DNA of 64,000 nucleotides from positions 368,921-432,920 of the forward strand of contig NZ_JAEMNV010000005.1 in assembly GCF_016482825.1 (NCBI RefSeq), given 5' to 3'. The DNA comes from Antrihabitans stalagmiti. Its GTDB lineage: Bacteria; Actinomycetota; Actinomycetes; Mycobacteriales; Mycobacteriaceae. This document shows positions 7,691 through 17,037 of the stretch, in pieces. The notes under the pieces are model-generated. The model was not told the DNA's origin. It searched no databases and saw only the letters and a list, made by a program, of their open reading frames with translations. The stretch's first letter is position 1, and every line of letters starts with the position of its first letter. The position numbers were made by a program, and so were the translations under genes.

Positions 7691-9937
7691 ATGGCCCGAA
7701 CACTGCCGGCTACGGCGGAGCGCCAAGTCGGACGGACGTCAGGGCAGGTGTCGCTGCTGTATCGGTGGGGTGCGCTGGTGGCGCGGCATCGGCGACTGGT
7801 GTTGTCGGTGTGGGCAGTGCTGCTCGTGCTGTGCGCACTGACCTATCCCCGCCTCGAGGATCGGCTGACAGCGATGGACTTCGGGGTCGAAGGCTCCGAA
7901 TCCGCGCAGGTGGACGCTTTGGTCGCCCAACACTTTCCGCAACTGGGGGCCGAGCAGGCCGTCATCGTGGTGCGGTCGCGAACCTCGACCGCGGACGGTG
8001 TCGAGTTCCGCATCGCAGTGGAGGCGGCGGTGGCTGCCGCACAGCAGGTTTCGGGTGTACGGGGCGTGATCAGTCCCTACAGGGGCTTACCCACCGCGCA
8101 GATCTCTTCCGACCGGCACGTCGCCCTGGCATTGGTCGGCCTCGACGGCAATATGGCCGAGCGGGCAGCGGTTGCCCGCGACGTGCAGGACGCGATCGGT
8201 TCGGACGCCAGCGGGGATATCGAGATCGGACTGACCGGCTACTCCGCCGTCCAGAACGCCGCCACCGATATGCAGAACGCCGACCTCGCTCGCGCCGAGG
8301 CGATCGGCATCCCCGTGGCTCTACTCCTGCTCGTTCTCGCCTTGGGTGCGCTGGCCGCGGCGGCGGTGCCGATTGGGGTGGCCATCGCGGGGCTGCTACT
8401 TGCCTCCGGCGCGCTGTTCGCCATGACGACGGTGACCGCGTTCGATTCCCTGGTGGTGGCGATGGCCACGATGATCGGTCTCGGAGTGGGCATCGACTAC
8501 GCCATGTTCATCGTCAGCCGCTTCCGCGAAGAGCTTCTGCACGCCGAGGTCACCGATCGCCGCGACAAGGATCGGATCGCCGACGCGACCGGACGGTCCC
8601 TGAGCACCGCCGGCAAGACCATTCTGGTATCCGGACTGATTGTGATGATTTCGCTGTGCGCGTTGATCGTCATGGCTGCACCGATCTTTCGCGGCATCGC
8701 CATCGGCGTTGCCACCGCCGTCACCAGCATGCTGATCGTCGGCATCACCCTGCTTCCTGCCCTGCTCGCCGCCCTCGGACCCGCCATCAACCGCGGAGCA
8801 CTGCCGAAACGGTGGCGACCCGCCGACGCGGTCACCCTTGTCGAGGGTGACCGGCCCGGCAGATGGGCGCGGTGGGCGTATGTGGTGATGCGACGGCCGA
8901 TCCTGTTCGGCTCGCTGGCCGTCGCCGTCCTAGCTGTGGCGACCCTGCCGCTGTTCGGGATCCGCTACGGCCTCGATATGGGCGTCTCCGCCCTCGACGA
9001 CACCGCGGCCGGACGTGCCACCACCGTGTTGACCACGAATTTTCCGGCCGGCGCGCTCTCACCCGTAGAGATCGTCGCTACCGGCGCGGGAGACGAAGCT
9101 CTCACCACAGAGGGGCGGGCGCGCGTGGACCGGTTTCTGGCCGACATTGCCCAAGACGAGCGCATCGACACCGTGCTCCCCGCCCAGGACAGCGACGGAC
9201 GCGTGCTGGTCATGGCCGTGCCCGGGGTGCCGTTCGACTCCATGGGCGCCATCGACCTTATCGGTGAGCTGCGCGACGCCGCCGGCGAAGCGGGACGTGA
9301 CGGCGGGCCGACGGTGCTGATCGGCGGCAGCACAGCCGAATTCGTCGATCTGTCCGACGAGATGACCTCGAAACTGCCGCTAGTGGTGACGCTGGTGTTG
9401 GGCGCTTCGCTGGTGTTCCTCACCGCCGCGTTCCGCAGCATCGCACTGCCGATCAAGGCCATCGCGATGAACCTGCTCGCCACCGGCGCGTCCCTCGGCA
9501 TCACCGTGGCCGTATTCCAGTGGGGCATCGGCGAATCCGTCCTCGACTTCACCAGTGCCGGATTCCTCCAGGTCTACCTGCCCACCGTCGTGTTCGCGGT
9601 CCTGTTCGGGCTGTCGATGGACTACGAGGTCTTCCTGATACGCCGTATGCGCGAATACTGGGAAATGCACGGCGACAACCAATTCGCCGTCGCCGCCGGA
9701 CTCACCCACACCGCCCGACCCATTACCGCGGCCGCCGCTATCATGGTCGCCATCTTCGGCAGCTTCCTCACCGCCAGCACACTCGAACTCAAACAACTCG
9801 GACTCGCGCTCGGCGTTGCAGTCGCCATCGACGCCATCATCATCCGCCTCGTGCTGGTCCCGGCACTAATGCAGCTGCTGGGCCGATGGAACTGGTGGTT
9901 CCCGCGTTCGAAATCGCTCAACTCGGACCTGAACTAG
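7691..9937 (+). CDS. MmpL-family RND transporter, copy 1
   Basis: 748 residues. The GAGGAGA ribosome site and ATG are clear. The topology is typical MmpL: one helix, an extracytoplasmic domain (about 60-190), a five-helix bundle, a second outside domain and a second bundle. The paired proton-relay Asp-Tyr motifs are present in GVGIDYAMFI and LSMDYEVFLI. The family exports lipids, siderophores or small hydrophobic molecules driven by protons. The gene diverges from a Cd/Pb-type ArsR operon and may share its operator, suggesting induction by soft metals. The substrate is unknown. A related copy sits at 59044-61200. Confidence 0.9.
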   Translation: MARTLPATAERQVGRTSGQVSLLYRWGALVARHRRLVLSVWAVLLVLCALTYPRLEDRLTAMDFGVEGSESAQVDALVAQHFPQLGAEQAVIVVRSRTSTADGVEFRIAVEAAVAAAQQVSGVRGVISPYRGLPTAQISSDRHVALALVGLDGNMAERAAVARDVQDAIGSDASGDIEIGLTGYSAVQNAATDMQNADLARAEAIGIPVALLLLVLALGALAAAAVPIGVAIAGLLLASGALFAMTTVTAFDSLVVAMATMIGLGVGIDYAMFIVSRFREELLHAEVTDRRDKDRIADATGRSLSTAGKTILVSGLIVMISLCALIVMAAPIFRGIAIGVATAVTSMLIVGITLLPALLAALGPAINRGALPKRWRPADAVTLVEGDRPGRWARWAYVVMRRPILFGSLAVAVLAVATLPLFGIRYGLDMGVSALDDTAAGRATTVLTTNFPAGALSPVEIVATGAGDEALTTEGRARVDRFLADIAQDERIDTVLPAQDSDGRVLVMAVPGVPFDSMGAIDLIGELRDAAGEAGRDGGPTVLIGGSTAEFVDLSDEMTSKLPLVVTLVLGASLVFLTAAFRSIALPIKAIAMNLLATGASLGITVAVFQWGIGESVLDFTSAGFLQVYLPTVVFAVLFGLSMDYEVFLIRRMREYWEMHGDNQFAVAAGLTHTARPITAAAAIMVAIFGSFLTASTLELKQLGLALGVAVAIDAIIIRLVLVPALMQLLGRWNWWFPRSKSLNSDLN

Positions 9938-9994
9938 GCAGTATCGCGGTCGCCCCACCTCAAGTCGGCCTGTGCAATGAGGCGAACCCGCGAG

Positions 9995-10011
9995 AACTAT
10001 TGTTCGTAGTA
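9995..10011. promoter_or_regulatory. BlaI-type operator dyad, site 2
   Basis: AACTA-TTGTTCG-TAGTA, core 9996-10010, located 58 bases before the CopD-CtaG start at 10069. Confidence 0.65.
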
Positions 10012-10068
10012 TTTTCGCGGTTGTCGCTCGGTCCAGCAACCGCCCAGCAGGTAGGAGGGGTGACGAAG

Positions 10069-11982
10069 GTGGGTGGTACTTCACGCCGAACCACGGGCGC
10101 GTCGCGAGCAGGACAACCCCTGCGCATGCTGGCTTGGGCGGCAACGCTCGCAGCGCTGGTTGCGACCATGCTGGCCGGATTGTCGTCTGCGACGGCCTTG
10201 CAACTGCTCGGCTTGCCCGACCCTGGCGCCCTGACCAGTTTCGGACTTCCGGCGGCGACAGCCGCAGGCGAGGTGGCCGCGGTCGTCGCAGTCGGTTCGC
10301 TGCTGCTGGCCGCTTTCCTAGTGCCGCCGCAGCGGTCCGGCATCCTCGACGTCGACGGATATGTGGCTGTGCGCACTGCATGCACCGCGGCGATCGTGTG
10401 GGCACTTTGCGCCGTGGCCATGGTGCCGCTATCGATATCCAGCAGCTCTGGCCTTCCGGTGGCCGAGGTGCTGTCGAACCCCGCGGAACTACCGAGGGTG
10501 ATTGGTGAGCTCGAGGGTACTTCAGCGTGGGCATGGACTGCGGTCATCGCGCTGATCTTGGCCGTATTTTGCCGAAACACGTTGCGCCACTCGTGGACTC
10601 CGATGTTGTTGACCATCGCACTCCTCGGTTTGATGCCTCGCGCTGTGAGCGGGCACTCTTCGGCGGGCGGCGGGCACGACGTGGCAACCGACAGCCTGAT
10701 CCTGCACGTGGTCGCTGCGGCTCTGTGGGCGGGCGGACTGGCCGCGCTACTGATGCACGCGCGTCGCGGAGGCAGTCATCTCGACGTTGCCGCGAACAGG
10801 TTCTCCGTCGTCGCTCTTGCCGGGTTCGCGACGATGGCCGTGAGCGGGTTGCTCAACGCGATGGTTCGGGTGCCGGTTGTGGCCGTGCTGTCGTCTACCT
10901 ACGGCGCCCTGGTGTTGACCAAGCTCGTGCTACTAGCTGGGCTTGGTGTGATCGGTTGGCGGCAGCGACGCGTCGCGATCCTCAGGCTCACGCGCGACCC
11001 CACTGACCGCAGCACATTCGTACGGTTCGCGATCATCGAGTCCACCGTGTTTGCAGTCGCGATCGGTGTGGCCGTGGCGCTCAGCCGTACTCCGCCTCCG
11101 GCCGACAGCGACCCCGAGCTGACAGCGCTGGAAGCAGTGTTGGGCTATGCCCTCGATGGTCCGCCCACCCTCGCACGACTCGTCATGCAATGGCGTTTCG
11201 ACCTCCTGGCTGGCTCCGCAGCAATCCTGTTCGCCGCGCTATATCTGTGGGCCGTGCACACCCTCCGCCGTCGCGGGGAGAAATGGCCCGGTTTTCGCAC
11301 TGCGATCTGGGTGAGCGGGTGCGCTGTATTGTTGCTCGTATCCTCATCCGGGGTAGGTCGCTATGCGCCTGCGTTGTTCAGCGTGCACCTGGCCAGTCAG
11401 TCCGTCCTTGCACTTGTCGTCCCCCTGTTTTGGGTGCTGGGCGCTCCGCTCACCCTTGCTGCCTCCTGGCTGCGCCCGTCGACCGCCGACGCCGCGCCCG
11501 GCCTCCGGGAATGGCTGGTCGCGGCCGCGGTTGGTCCCGTCGCACGATTTCTCACCCACCCTGCGATAACGGTGATCATGTTGCTGGGCTCCTTGTTCGG
11601 CGTCTATTTCAGCGGGGTCTACGAAGCAGTTGCCGGATCTCATGTCGCCCACGTTGTCATGATTTGGCTGGTCCTTGCCGCCGGGTCCGCGTTCTATTGG
11701 GTCGTTCTAGGAGCGGATTCGATCCCCCGACGGTGGTCGCGGCGGACCCGTATTGCGACCGCGATCACCGCCTTCGTCGGGTACGTCAGCTTGGGGATCG
11801 CCGTGATGGAGTCCGAGCGCGTCTTCGGAGCTACATTCTTCGAATCGCTACCACTGGACTGGCGCGGTGATCTGGCTGCCGACCAGCGGCTCGGCGGCTG
11901 GGTCGCACTGCTCGTCGGGGTGCCGTCTCTACTGTTTGCGATGGTCACCGCGGGCGCCAGGCGCGGTTCAGGGCAGCGCTAG
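10069..11982 (+). CDS. CopD-CtaG fusion membrane protein (copper import / cytochrome oxidase assembly)
   Basis: 637 residues from a GTG with AGGAGG ten bases upstream; an alternative in-frame GTG at 10060 is too close to that site. The open frame extends back to 9520 but that part only overlaps the mmpL gene. The N-terminal half (about residues 30-340) is a CopD-like multi-helix copper-transport domain. The C-terminal half (about 370-630) is a caa3-type CtaG assembly domain that helps deliver copper to oxidase subunit I. The same fusion is known in mycobacteria (Rv0102-like). A BlaI-type dyad just upstream and the ctaD gene downstream indicate a role in building a copper-dependent oxidase. 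Confidence 0.9.
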   Translation: MGGTSRRTTGASRAGQPLRMLAWAATLAALVATMLAGLSSATALQLLGLPDPGALTSFGLPAATAAGEVAAVVAVGSLLLAAFLVPPQRSGILDVDGYVAVRTACTAAIVWALCAVAMVPLSISSSSGLPVAEVLSNPAELPRVIGELEGTSAWAWTAVIALILAVFCRNTLRHSWTPMLLTIALLGLMPRAVSGHSSAGGGHDVATDSLILHVVAAALWAGGLAALLMHARRGGSHLDVAANRFSVVALAGFATMAVSGLLNAMVRVPVVAVLSSTYGALVLTKLVLLAGLGVIGWRQRRVAILRLTRDPTDRSTFVRFAIIESTVFAVAIGVAVALSRTPPPADSDPELTALEAVLGYALDGPPTLARLVMQWRFDLLAGSAAILFAALYLWAVHTLRRRGEKWPGFRTAIWVSGCAVLLLVSSSGVGRYAPALFSVHLASQSVLALVVPLFWVLGAPLTLAASWLRPSTADAAPGLREWLVAAAVGPVARFLTHPAITVIMLLGSLFGVYFSGVYEAVAGSHVAHVVMIWLVLAAGSAFYWVVLGADSIPRRWSRRTRIATAITAFVGYVSLGIAVMESERVFGATFFESLPLDWRGDLAADQRLGGWVALLVGVPSLLFAMVTAGARRGSGQR

Positions 11983-12041
11983 GTGCGGACAGAGCCGATA
12001 ACCGAGGCGTTTCCGAGCCCGAAAGTCCGGTCGATTCCACC

Positions 12042-12058
12042 GACTATGCGAAATAGTT
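12042..12058. promoter_or_regulatory. BlaI-type operator dyad, site 3 (autoregulatory)
   Basis: GACTA-TGCGAAA-TAGTT, core 12043-12057, the dyad of the M23-blaI-M56 operon itself. The M23 start lies about 320 bases downstream. Confidence 0.6.
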
Positions 12059-12380
12059 GTACGGTGTTGGCTGGGCCGTCACCGTTCCGTTATCCGAAGT
12101 GTCCGGGAAGCTCACAGACCACAGCATTCCACCAACCGTGAGGGTCGTTTTGGGACGTCATCGCAAGCCTGAATCCGAAGTCACGAACACAGCCAGGCAT
12201 TCGACGCAAACCGGCGAGCAAACGAGATCGCACGGCCTACACGTGCAACGGGCACTTCATGTGGTTGCGCCGCTCCCCCACGACGATGCCCTCGACCAGA
12301 CCGAGCGAACAACAATCACACTCGCCGGTTATATCGGGTCGGCACCCTGGGAGCGAGTTTTTCATGATCCCGCGCCGACC

Positions 12381-13157
12381 ATGGCGCCGACGAGTATCGA
12401 CGCATTTTCAGCTCGGTCGACCGCACAGCGGGTCACGCGGCGCCAACGAGGCGCGCACCGTTCGCAGGATCGGTCACGCGCGGGCCGTGTGCTTGTGGCC
12501 TCGGTCGTCACCGGAGGCATCTTTGCGGGATCGGCGGCGATCGCAGGAGCGCACCCCCCGGGCTCACATCCCACCGACGATGTCATGCCGCAACCGGACG
12601 CCGTCGGGGCGCGAGCAGTCGAGGGTGGCTCGCAGGTACTGACAATGCCCGATCCGGCCGACCTCACTGCACTCACCACGCCCCTGCGACTTGCCCAACG
12701 CCGCGATGAGGAACGCAACGCCCGCGACGCCGCGGCGCGCCGGCCGGTGTCGGTGTTTCCGGTCGCCGGCGTGCTGACGTCTAGTTATGGTCCACGGTGG
12801 GGATCGACGCACTACGGCCTCGATATTGCCAACTCCATCGGAACTCCGATCGTGTCGGTGACCGATGGTGAGGTGATCGAGTCTGGCCCCGCGGCGGGTT
12901 TCGGGTTGTGGGTGCGTATTCGACAGGACGACGGCACAATCGGAATCTACGGACACATCGACCAGGCTCTCGTCTCCGCAGGAGAGCGGGTGAAAGCGGG
13001 TGACCAAATCGCAACCGTGGGCAATCGGGGACAATCTACGGGCCCGCACTTGCACTACGAGGTGTGGGAACGTGACGGGAGTAAGGCAGATCCCATGGCG
13101 TGGCTCAGCGCTCGAGGAGTGCCGACTGCCGCTCTCGCATCAGGAATCGGCTCATGA
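12381..13157 (+). CDS. Secreted M23 (LytM) peptidase-domain protein, copy 2
   Basis: 258 residues from the ATG at 12381, which directly precedes an Arg-rich region and a hydrophobic signal segment ending in AIAGAHPP. The frame is open back to 12057 but that extension (TTG start) looks non-coding. No good ribosome site is visible, so the start is uncertain. The C-terminal M23 domain has its zinc ligands in HYGLD and HLHYE. The central part is short and lacks the two cysteines of copies 1 and 3. Its stop overlaps the blaI start by 4 bases (ATGA), so a cell-wall peptidase is cotranscribed with a regulator family normally linked to cell-wall stress. Confidence 0.82.
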   Translation: MAPTSIDAFSARSTAQRVTRRQRGAHRSQDRSRAGRVLVASVVTGGIFAGSAAIAGAHPPGSHPTDDVMPQPDAVGARAVEGGSQVLTMPDPADLTALTTPLRLAQRRDEERNARDAAARRPVSVFPVAGVLTSSYGPRWGSTHYGLDIANSIGTPIVSVTDGEVIESGPAAGFGLWVRIRQDDGTIGIYGHIDQALVSAGERVKAGDQIATVGNRGQSTGPHLHYEVWERDGSKADPMAWLSARGVPTAALASGIGS

Positions 13158-13540
13158 CAAGGGGTCGAAGGGGATACCTGAAGGGCCTCGGCGAACTCGA
13201 GGCCGACGTCATGAACGTGTTGTGGGCGACGCCGGAACCGTTGACCGTGCGCGACCTCGTGGAGCGCACGAGCGAGCGAAAGCAATCCGCCTACACCACG
13301 ATCTTGACGGTGGTGACCCACCTGTACGAGAAAGGGTGGGTGGTACGAGATAAACAAGGGCGGGGCTATCTGTACCGGCCGACCCGCACCCGCGAGGAAG
13401 CGACTTCACGCGCGCTCCGCGACATCCTCGACGCGAGCACCGACTCGGCGGCGGTCCTGCTGCACCTGGCGAAAACCGTATCCGCCAGCGAATCGGAGGC
13501 GCTTCGTCGCGGACTGTCCGGTAAAGACGCACGATCGTGA
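13154..13540 (+). CDS. blaI: BlaI/MecI/CopY-family transcriptional repressor
   Basis: 128 residues. The N-terminal winged helix (LGELEADVMNVLW, then SAYTTILTVVTHLYEKGWV) is typical of BlaI/MecI/CopY repressors, followed by a helical dimerisation arm. It starts on the ATGA overlap with the M23 gene and its stop overlaps the GTG of an M56 membrane protease. That is the classic repressor-sensor pair, in which the protease inactivates the repressor on signal. BlaI/MecI proteins bind TACTA-type dyads. Seven ACTA-N7-TAGT dyads lie in this block, one before its own operon. No beta-lactamase gene is in the window, so I infer that it controls the copper/oxidase genes. Confidence 0.93.
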   Translation: MTRGRRGYLKGLGELEADVMNVLWATPEPLTVRDLVERTSERKQSAYTTILTVVTHLYEKGWVVRDKQGRGYLYRPTRTREEATSRALRDILDASTDSAAVLLHLAKTVSASESEALRRGLSGKDARS

Positions 13541-14484
13541 TTCTCGCGGTGACGCTGCTCGTCGCGGCGGCGTTCAGTGCCATCGTTATGCCGATAGTGC
13601 TGCGGCGGTTGATGTTCCGGGTTTCGCCAGTCGTAGCGTTGACCGCCTGGCTGGGCACCGTGGCCGGATTGTTCGTCCTCACCGCAGCGGCCGTCGCGGT
13701 ACTCGCCTGGCCAGCCGCGCACGCCCCCGCCGAAGGACCACTCGAGACTATGGTGCGGTGCCTGACCGCCCTGCAACACGCCCTTCGTCCCTTGATCGGT
13801 GAGATTGCAACCGGCGCCGTCGTGGCCATCGCCAGCGTGATCATCGCCCGCGTCTGCGTAGCGGCCCGTCGCCATCATCGGGTGCGCACCAAAATCCGGG
13901 ATTTCCACCGCGACGTCGTCGCGATCGTCGCTCGCACCGAGACGGGCAGGAACCGGGTGATGTGGCTCGACCATCCATTGCCCATGGCGTACAGCATCGA
14001 CGGTAGGCCTGGCTACGTCGTCGCCACCGAAGGCCTTGCCCGATGCCTGACCGACAGTCAGCAGGCCGCGGTCATCGCGCACGAACACGCCCATTTGCGC
14101 GCACGCCATCACCGCATCCTCAGTGTGTGCGAAGTGCTTGCTGCCGCACTCCCGCGCGTCCCGCTGTTGGCGGCAGCACCGCGTGCCGTCGAGACCCTCA
14201 TCGAACTCGTCGCAGATCACGCCGCCGCCCAGGCAACCAGCGCGTACTCGATGAGCACTGCCTTACGGGCAGTGTCCACATCAAGCGCATCCCGCCCCCA
14301 ACTCTCGCTCGGCCTCCTCAGCGAGTCGATCAGCTTCCGACTGCGCTGCCTCGACGAGGCACCGTCCACCGGTGGCAAATCTCGCACCATCTACGCCGCC
14401 GCGATCGCCGTCCTACTTCCTGTCATCGCCGCCGCTGCAGCGCTGGCGGCCTCAGCCGGGGCGGCGTGCCTGATCGTCGCTTGA
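13537..14484 (+). CDS. M56-family membrane metalloprotease (BlaR1-like, without penicillin sensor)
   Basis: 315 residues starting on a GTG that overlaps the blaI stop. There are two or three N-terminal helices, a zinc motif HEHAH at residues 182-186 followed by LRARHH, and a C-terminal helix. The family cleaves or destabilises the cognate BlaI repressor. Full BlaR1 is about 600 residues with a C-terminal beta-lactam-acylated domain; that domain is absent here, as in short actinobacterial homologues. The inducing signal must therefore enter another way, and the cotranscribed M23 protein or copper are possible inputs. The protease assignment is firm; the signal is unknown. Confidence 0.88.
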   Translation: MILAVTLLVAAAFSAIVMPIVLRRLMFRVSPVVALTAWLGTVAGLFVLTAAAVAVLAWPAAHAPAEGPLETMVRCLTALQHALRPLIGEIATGAVVAIASVIIARVCVAARRHHRVRTKIRDFHRDVVAIVARTETGRNRVMWLDHPLPMAYSIDGRPGYVVATEGLARCLTDSQQAAVIAHEHAHLRARHHRILSVCEVLAAALPRVPLLAAAPRAVETLIELVADHAAAQATSAYSMSTALRAVSTSSASRPQLSLGLLSESISFRLRCLDEAPSTGGKSRTIYAAAIAVLLPVIAAAAALAASAGAACLIVA

Positions 14485-14518
14485 ACCACGGGGTCGACTG
14501 AATCGCACAAAGATCCAT

Positions 14519-14537
14519 CTACTATTTTGATTAGTAG
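14519..14537. promoter_or_regulatory. BlaI-type operator dyad, site 4
   Basis: CTACTA-TTTTGAT-TAGTAG, core 14521-14535, the longest perfect version (6-base arms). It lies 45 bases before the ctaD start. Confidence 0.7.
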
Positions 14538-14581
14538 AATCGATCCAGGGCGAACGCCCCGACGACTGGAAGCTGAGGCTC

Positions 14582-16372
14582 ATGACTGCGGTCGACACCA
14601 AACTCACCGCTACGAGGCCTTTTCCGGCCCGGGTGGGACCGAAGGGTTCCTTCCTGTGGAAGATGCTGACGACCACCGATCCCAAGCTGCTCGGCATGAT
14701 GTATCTCGTCACGGCGGTCAGTTTCTTCCTCATCGGCGGCTTAATGGCGCTGCTCATGCGTTCCGAGCTAGCGGTGCCGGGCCTGCAATTCTTGTCCAAC
14801 GAGCAGTACAACCAACTCTTCACCATGCACGGCACGATCATGCTGCTGTTCTACGCGACGCCGATCGTATTCGGCTTCGCGAACGTCGTGCTGCCGCTGC
14901 AGATCGGTGCGCCGGACGTCGCGTTCCCGCGTCTGAATGCCTTCAGCTATTGGCTGTTCCTGTTCGGCGCGACAATGGCGACCGCAGGCTTCATCACCCC
15001 CGGTGGTGCTGCCGAGTTCGGTTGGACCGCGTACGCGCCGCTGAGCAGCGCGCTGTACTCCCCCGGCGTTGGCGCAGACCTCTGGATTCTCGGGCTGGCC
15101 GTGTCCGGTTTGGGCACCATTCTCGCTGCGGTCAACATGATCACCACGGTCGTCTGTCTGCGTTGTCCCGGTATGACGATGTTCCGGATGCCGATCTTTA
15201 CCTGGAACATCCTCGTCACGAGCATCCTTGTGCTGCTGGCGTTTCCGCTGCTCACTGCGGCGTTGATGGGCCTCGCGGCAGACCGTCATCTCGGCGCGCA
15301 CATTTTCGATCCTGCCAACGGCGGCGCGCTGCTCTGGCAGCATTTGTTCTGGTTCTTCGGACACCCCGAGGTTTATATTATCGCGCTGCCGTTCTTCGGG
15401 ATCGTGTCCGAAATCTTCCCGGTGTTCAGCCGCAAGCCGATCTTCGGTTACACCACCTTGGTCTATGCGACGCTCGGTATCGCGGCCCTGTCGATTGCGG
15501 TATGGGCGCACCACATGTACGCCACCGGCGCTGTCCTACTGCCATTCTTTTCCTTCATGACCTTCCTTATCGCCGTGCCGACCGGAGTGAAATTCTTCAA
15601 CTGGATCGGCACCATGTGGAAAGGTCAGTTGACGTTCGAATCGCCCATGTTGTTCTCCGTCGGTTTCCTCGTCACCTTTCTGTTCGGCGGCCTGTCCGGC
15701 GTTATCCTGGCCAGCCCGCCACTGGATTTCCAGGCCACGGACTCCTACTTCGTCGTCGCCCACTTCCATTACGTGCTTTTCGGCACCATCGTGTTTGCCA
15801 CTTATGCGGGGATCTACTTTTGGTTCCCGAAAATGACGGGGCGAATGATGGACGAGCGGCTGGCGAAGTGGCACTTCTGGACCACCTTCATCGGCTTCCA
15901 CACCACCTTCCTCGTGCAACACTGGTTGGGCAACGAAGGCATGCCGCGCCGCTATGCGGACTATCTGCCAACGGACGGTTTCTCGAGTCTCAACTTGATT
16001 TCTACCGTTGGTTCGTTCGTCCTCGGAGCCTCCACCTTGCCGTTCGTCTGGAACGTCTTCAAGAGCTTCCGGTATGGCGAGGTCGTGACCGTCGACGATC
16101 CGTGGGGATATGGCAACTCGCTCGAATGGGCGACGTCGTGTCCGCCGCCGCGGCACAACTTCTACGAGCTGCCGCGCATTCGGTCCGAGCGTCCTGCGTT
16201 CGAACTGCATTACCCGCACATGATCGACCGGATGCGCGTCGAGGCCCACGTCGGCTGGGGCTCGGCGAAGCATTCCTCCGAAATAGCGCAGTTGTCGTCC
16301 GACGCCCATCCGACGCCTGACTCCGTAGAGGCAGGCGTCGACGACACCGGCCATCCCCCCGCCGCCCGCTGA
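14582..16372 (+). CDS. ctaD: Cytochrome c oxidase subunit I (heme-copper oxygen reductase)
   Basis: 596 residues with twelve predicted membrane helices. Heme and CuB ligands are visible: the heme a histidine in MHGTIML, the CuB histidine and cross-linked tyrosine in HPEVYIIA (His261), the CuB pair in WAHHMYAT, and heme ligands in VAHFHYVL. This is the catalytic subunit of an aa3-type oxidase. No subunit II or III gene is in the window, so it may swap into the chromosomally encoded complex. A perfect BlaI-type dyad directly precedes it, and CtaG, CopC and CopD partners surround it. Expression when copper or oxidase supply changes is plausible. Confidence 0.96.
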   Translation: MTAVDTKLTATRPFPARVGPKGSFLWKMLTTTDPKLLGMMYLVTAVSFFLIGGLMALLMRSELAVPGLQFLSNEQYNQLFTMHGTIMLLFYATPIVFGFANVVLPLQIGAPDVAFPRLNAFSYWLFLFGATMATAGFITPGGAAEFGWTAYAPLSSALYSPGVGADLWILGLAVSGLGTILAAVNMITTVVCLRCPGMTMFRMPIFTWNILVTSILVLLAFPLLTAALMGLAADRHLGAHIFDPANGGALLWQHLFWFFGHPEVYIIALPFFGIVSEIFPVFSRKPIFGYTTLVYATLGIAALSIAVWAHHMYATGAVLLPFFSFMTFLIAVPTGVKFFNWIGTMWKGQLTFESPMLFSVGFLVTFLFGGLSGVILASPPLDFQATDSYFVVAHFHYVLFGTIVFATYAGIYFWFPKMTGRMMDERLAKWHFWTTFIGFHTTFLVQHWLGNEGMPRRYADYLPTDGFSSLNLISTVGSFVLGASTLPFVWNVFKSFRYGEVVTVDDPWGYGNSLEWATSCPPPRHNFYELPRIRSERPAFELHYPHMIDRMRVEAHVGWGSAKHSSEIAQLSSDAHPTPDSVEAGVDDTGHPPAAR

Positions 16373-16911
16373 TGACGTCTGTTCTTACCCTGCCCGCAAC
16401 AGCCAGAGCAACGGGGATCGTTGCCGACTGGTTGCTACGATCAGCCGCCCCGATCGTTCTCGACGCCGCCGACCTGCCGAAGTGTGCGACCTCGTTGAGG
16501 CGACTCCCCATGGTCACACCCGTGCGACTCCACCGTCCCCGCCAGCTGCGGCGACACGATTACCTCGCCGCAAAAGCCGCGGCGACGGCTCGTCGTCGTC
16601 TCGTCGCGCTCCACGTCGGGGCAGGGCAGCCCAAGAACGAGGGGGCGCCACCACCATTGCTCTATCTCCCCGACGAGGTCGTCGACGCTGCTGCACGCAT
16701 CAGCGGCGATCTCGCCGACCTGGGAGTCAGTGCCGCGGCTGACGCCAACGTCGCCATTCTGAACGCGTTCCCCATTATCGGCTACAAACATGGCATCGCC
16801 CCTGCTACCGCGGCCGCCCATCGTCTGACCGAGAGCTACTGTGCGCTGCTCATCGATCTCTGGTGCTCGGAGCCGCGGGCGCAGGTCAGGTCAGTCGGAG
16901 TCGAGTTCTAG
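16372..16911 (+). CDS. Hypothetical protein translationally coupled to ctaD
   Basis: 179 residues whose ATG overlaps the ctaD stop (TGATG), which argues that it is real. It has an Arg-rich middle (residues 45-75), an alanine-rich helical second half and two cysteines near the ends (LPKCATS and LIDLWCSEP). There is no signal peptide or clear membrane helix. I do not recognise the family. Its position suggests a role in oxidase assembly or simply passenger cotranscription. Confidence 0.5.
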   Translation: MTSVLTLPATARATGIVADWLLRSAAPIVLDAADLPKCATSLRRLPMVTPVRLHRPRQLRRHDYLAAKAAATARRRLVALHVGAGQPKNEGAPPPLLYLPDEVVDAAARISGDLADLGVSAAADANVAILNAFPIIGYKHGIAPATAAAHRLTESYCALLIDLWCSEPRAQVRSVGVEF

Positions 16912-17037
16912 CTCGACGAGTGGTGTTCGCGTAGCCGACGCTGCCGTAGCTGCCCGCGACGGCTCGAAGACAGCACCGGGTGGGAAGGAGCTCCCAAGGC
17001 CCCCACCACCCCCTGCGTCGACCTGCGCTACACGTCC

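Noticed and set aside
9520-10068. N-terminal extension of the CopD-CtaG frame
   Set aside because: It overlaps the end of mmpL and reads as Arg/Pro-rich shadow; a GTG with AGGAGG at 10069 is a better start.
14527-16320. 597-codon frame overlapping ctaD in another plus-strand frame
   Set aside because: Arg/His-rich out-of-frame reading of ctaD; the other frame holds every oxidase ligand.
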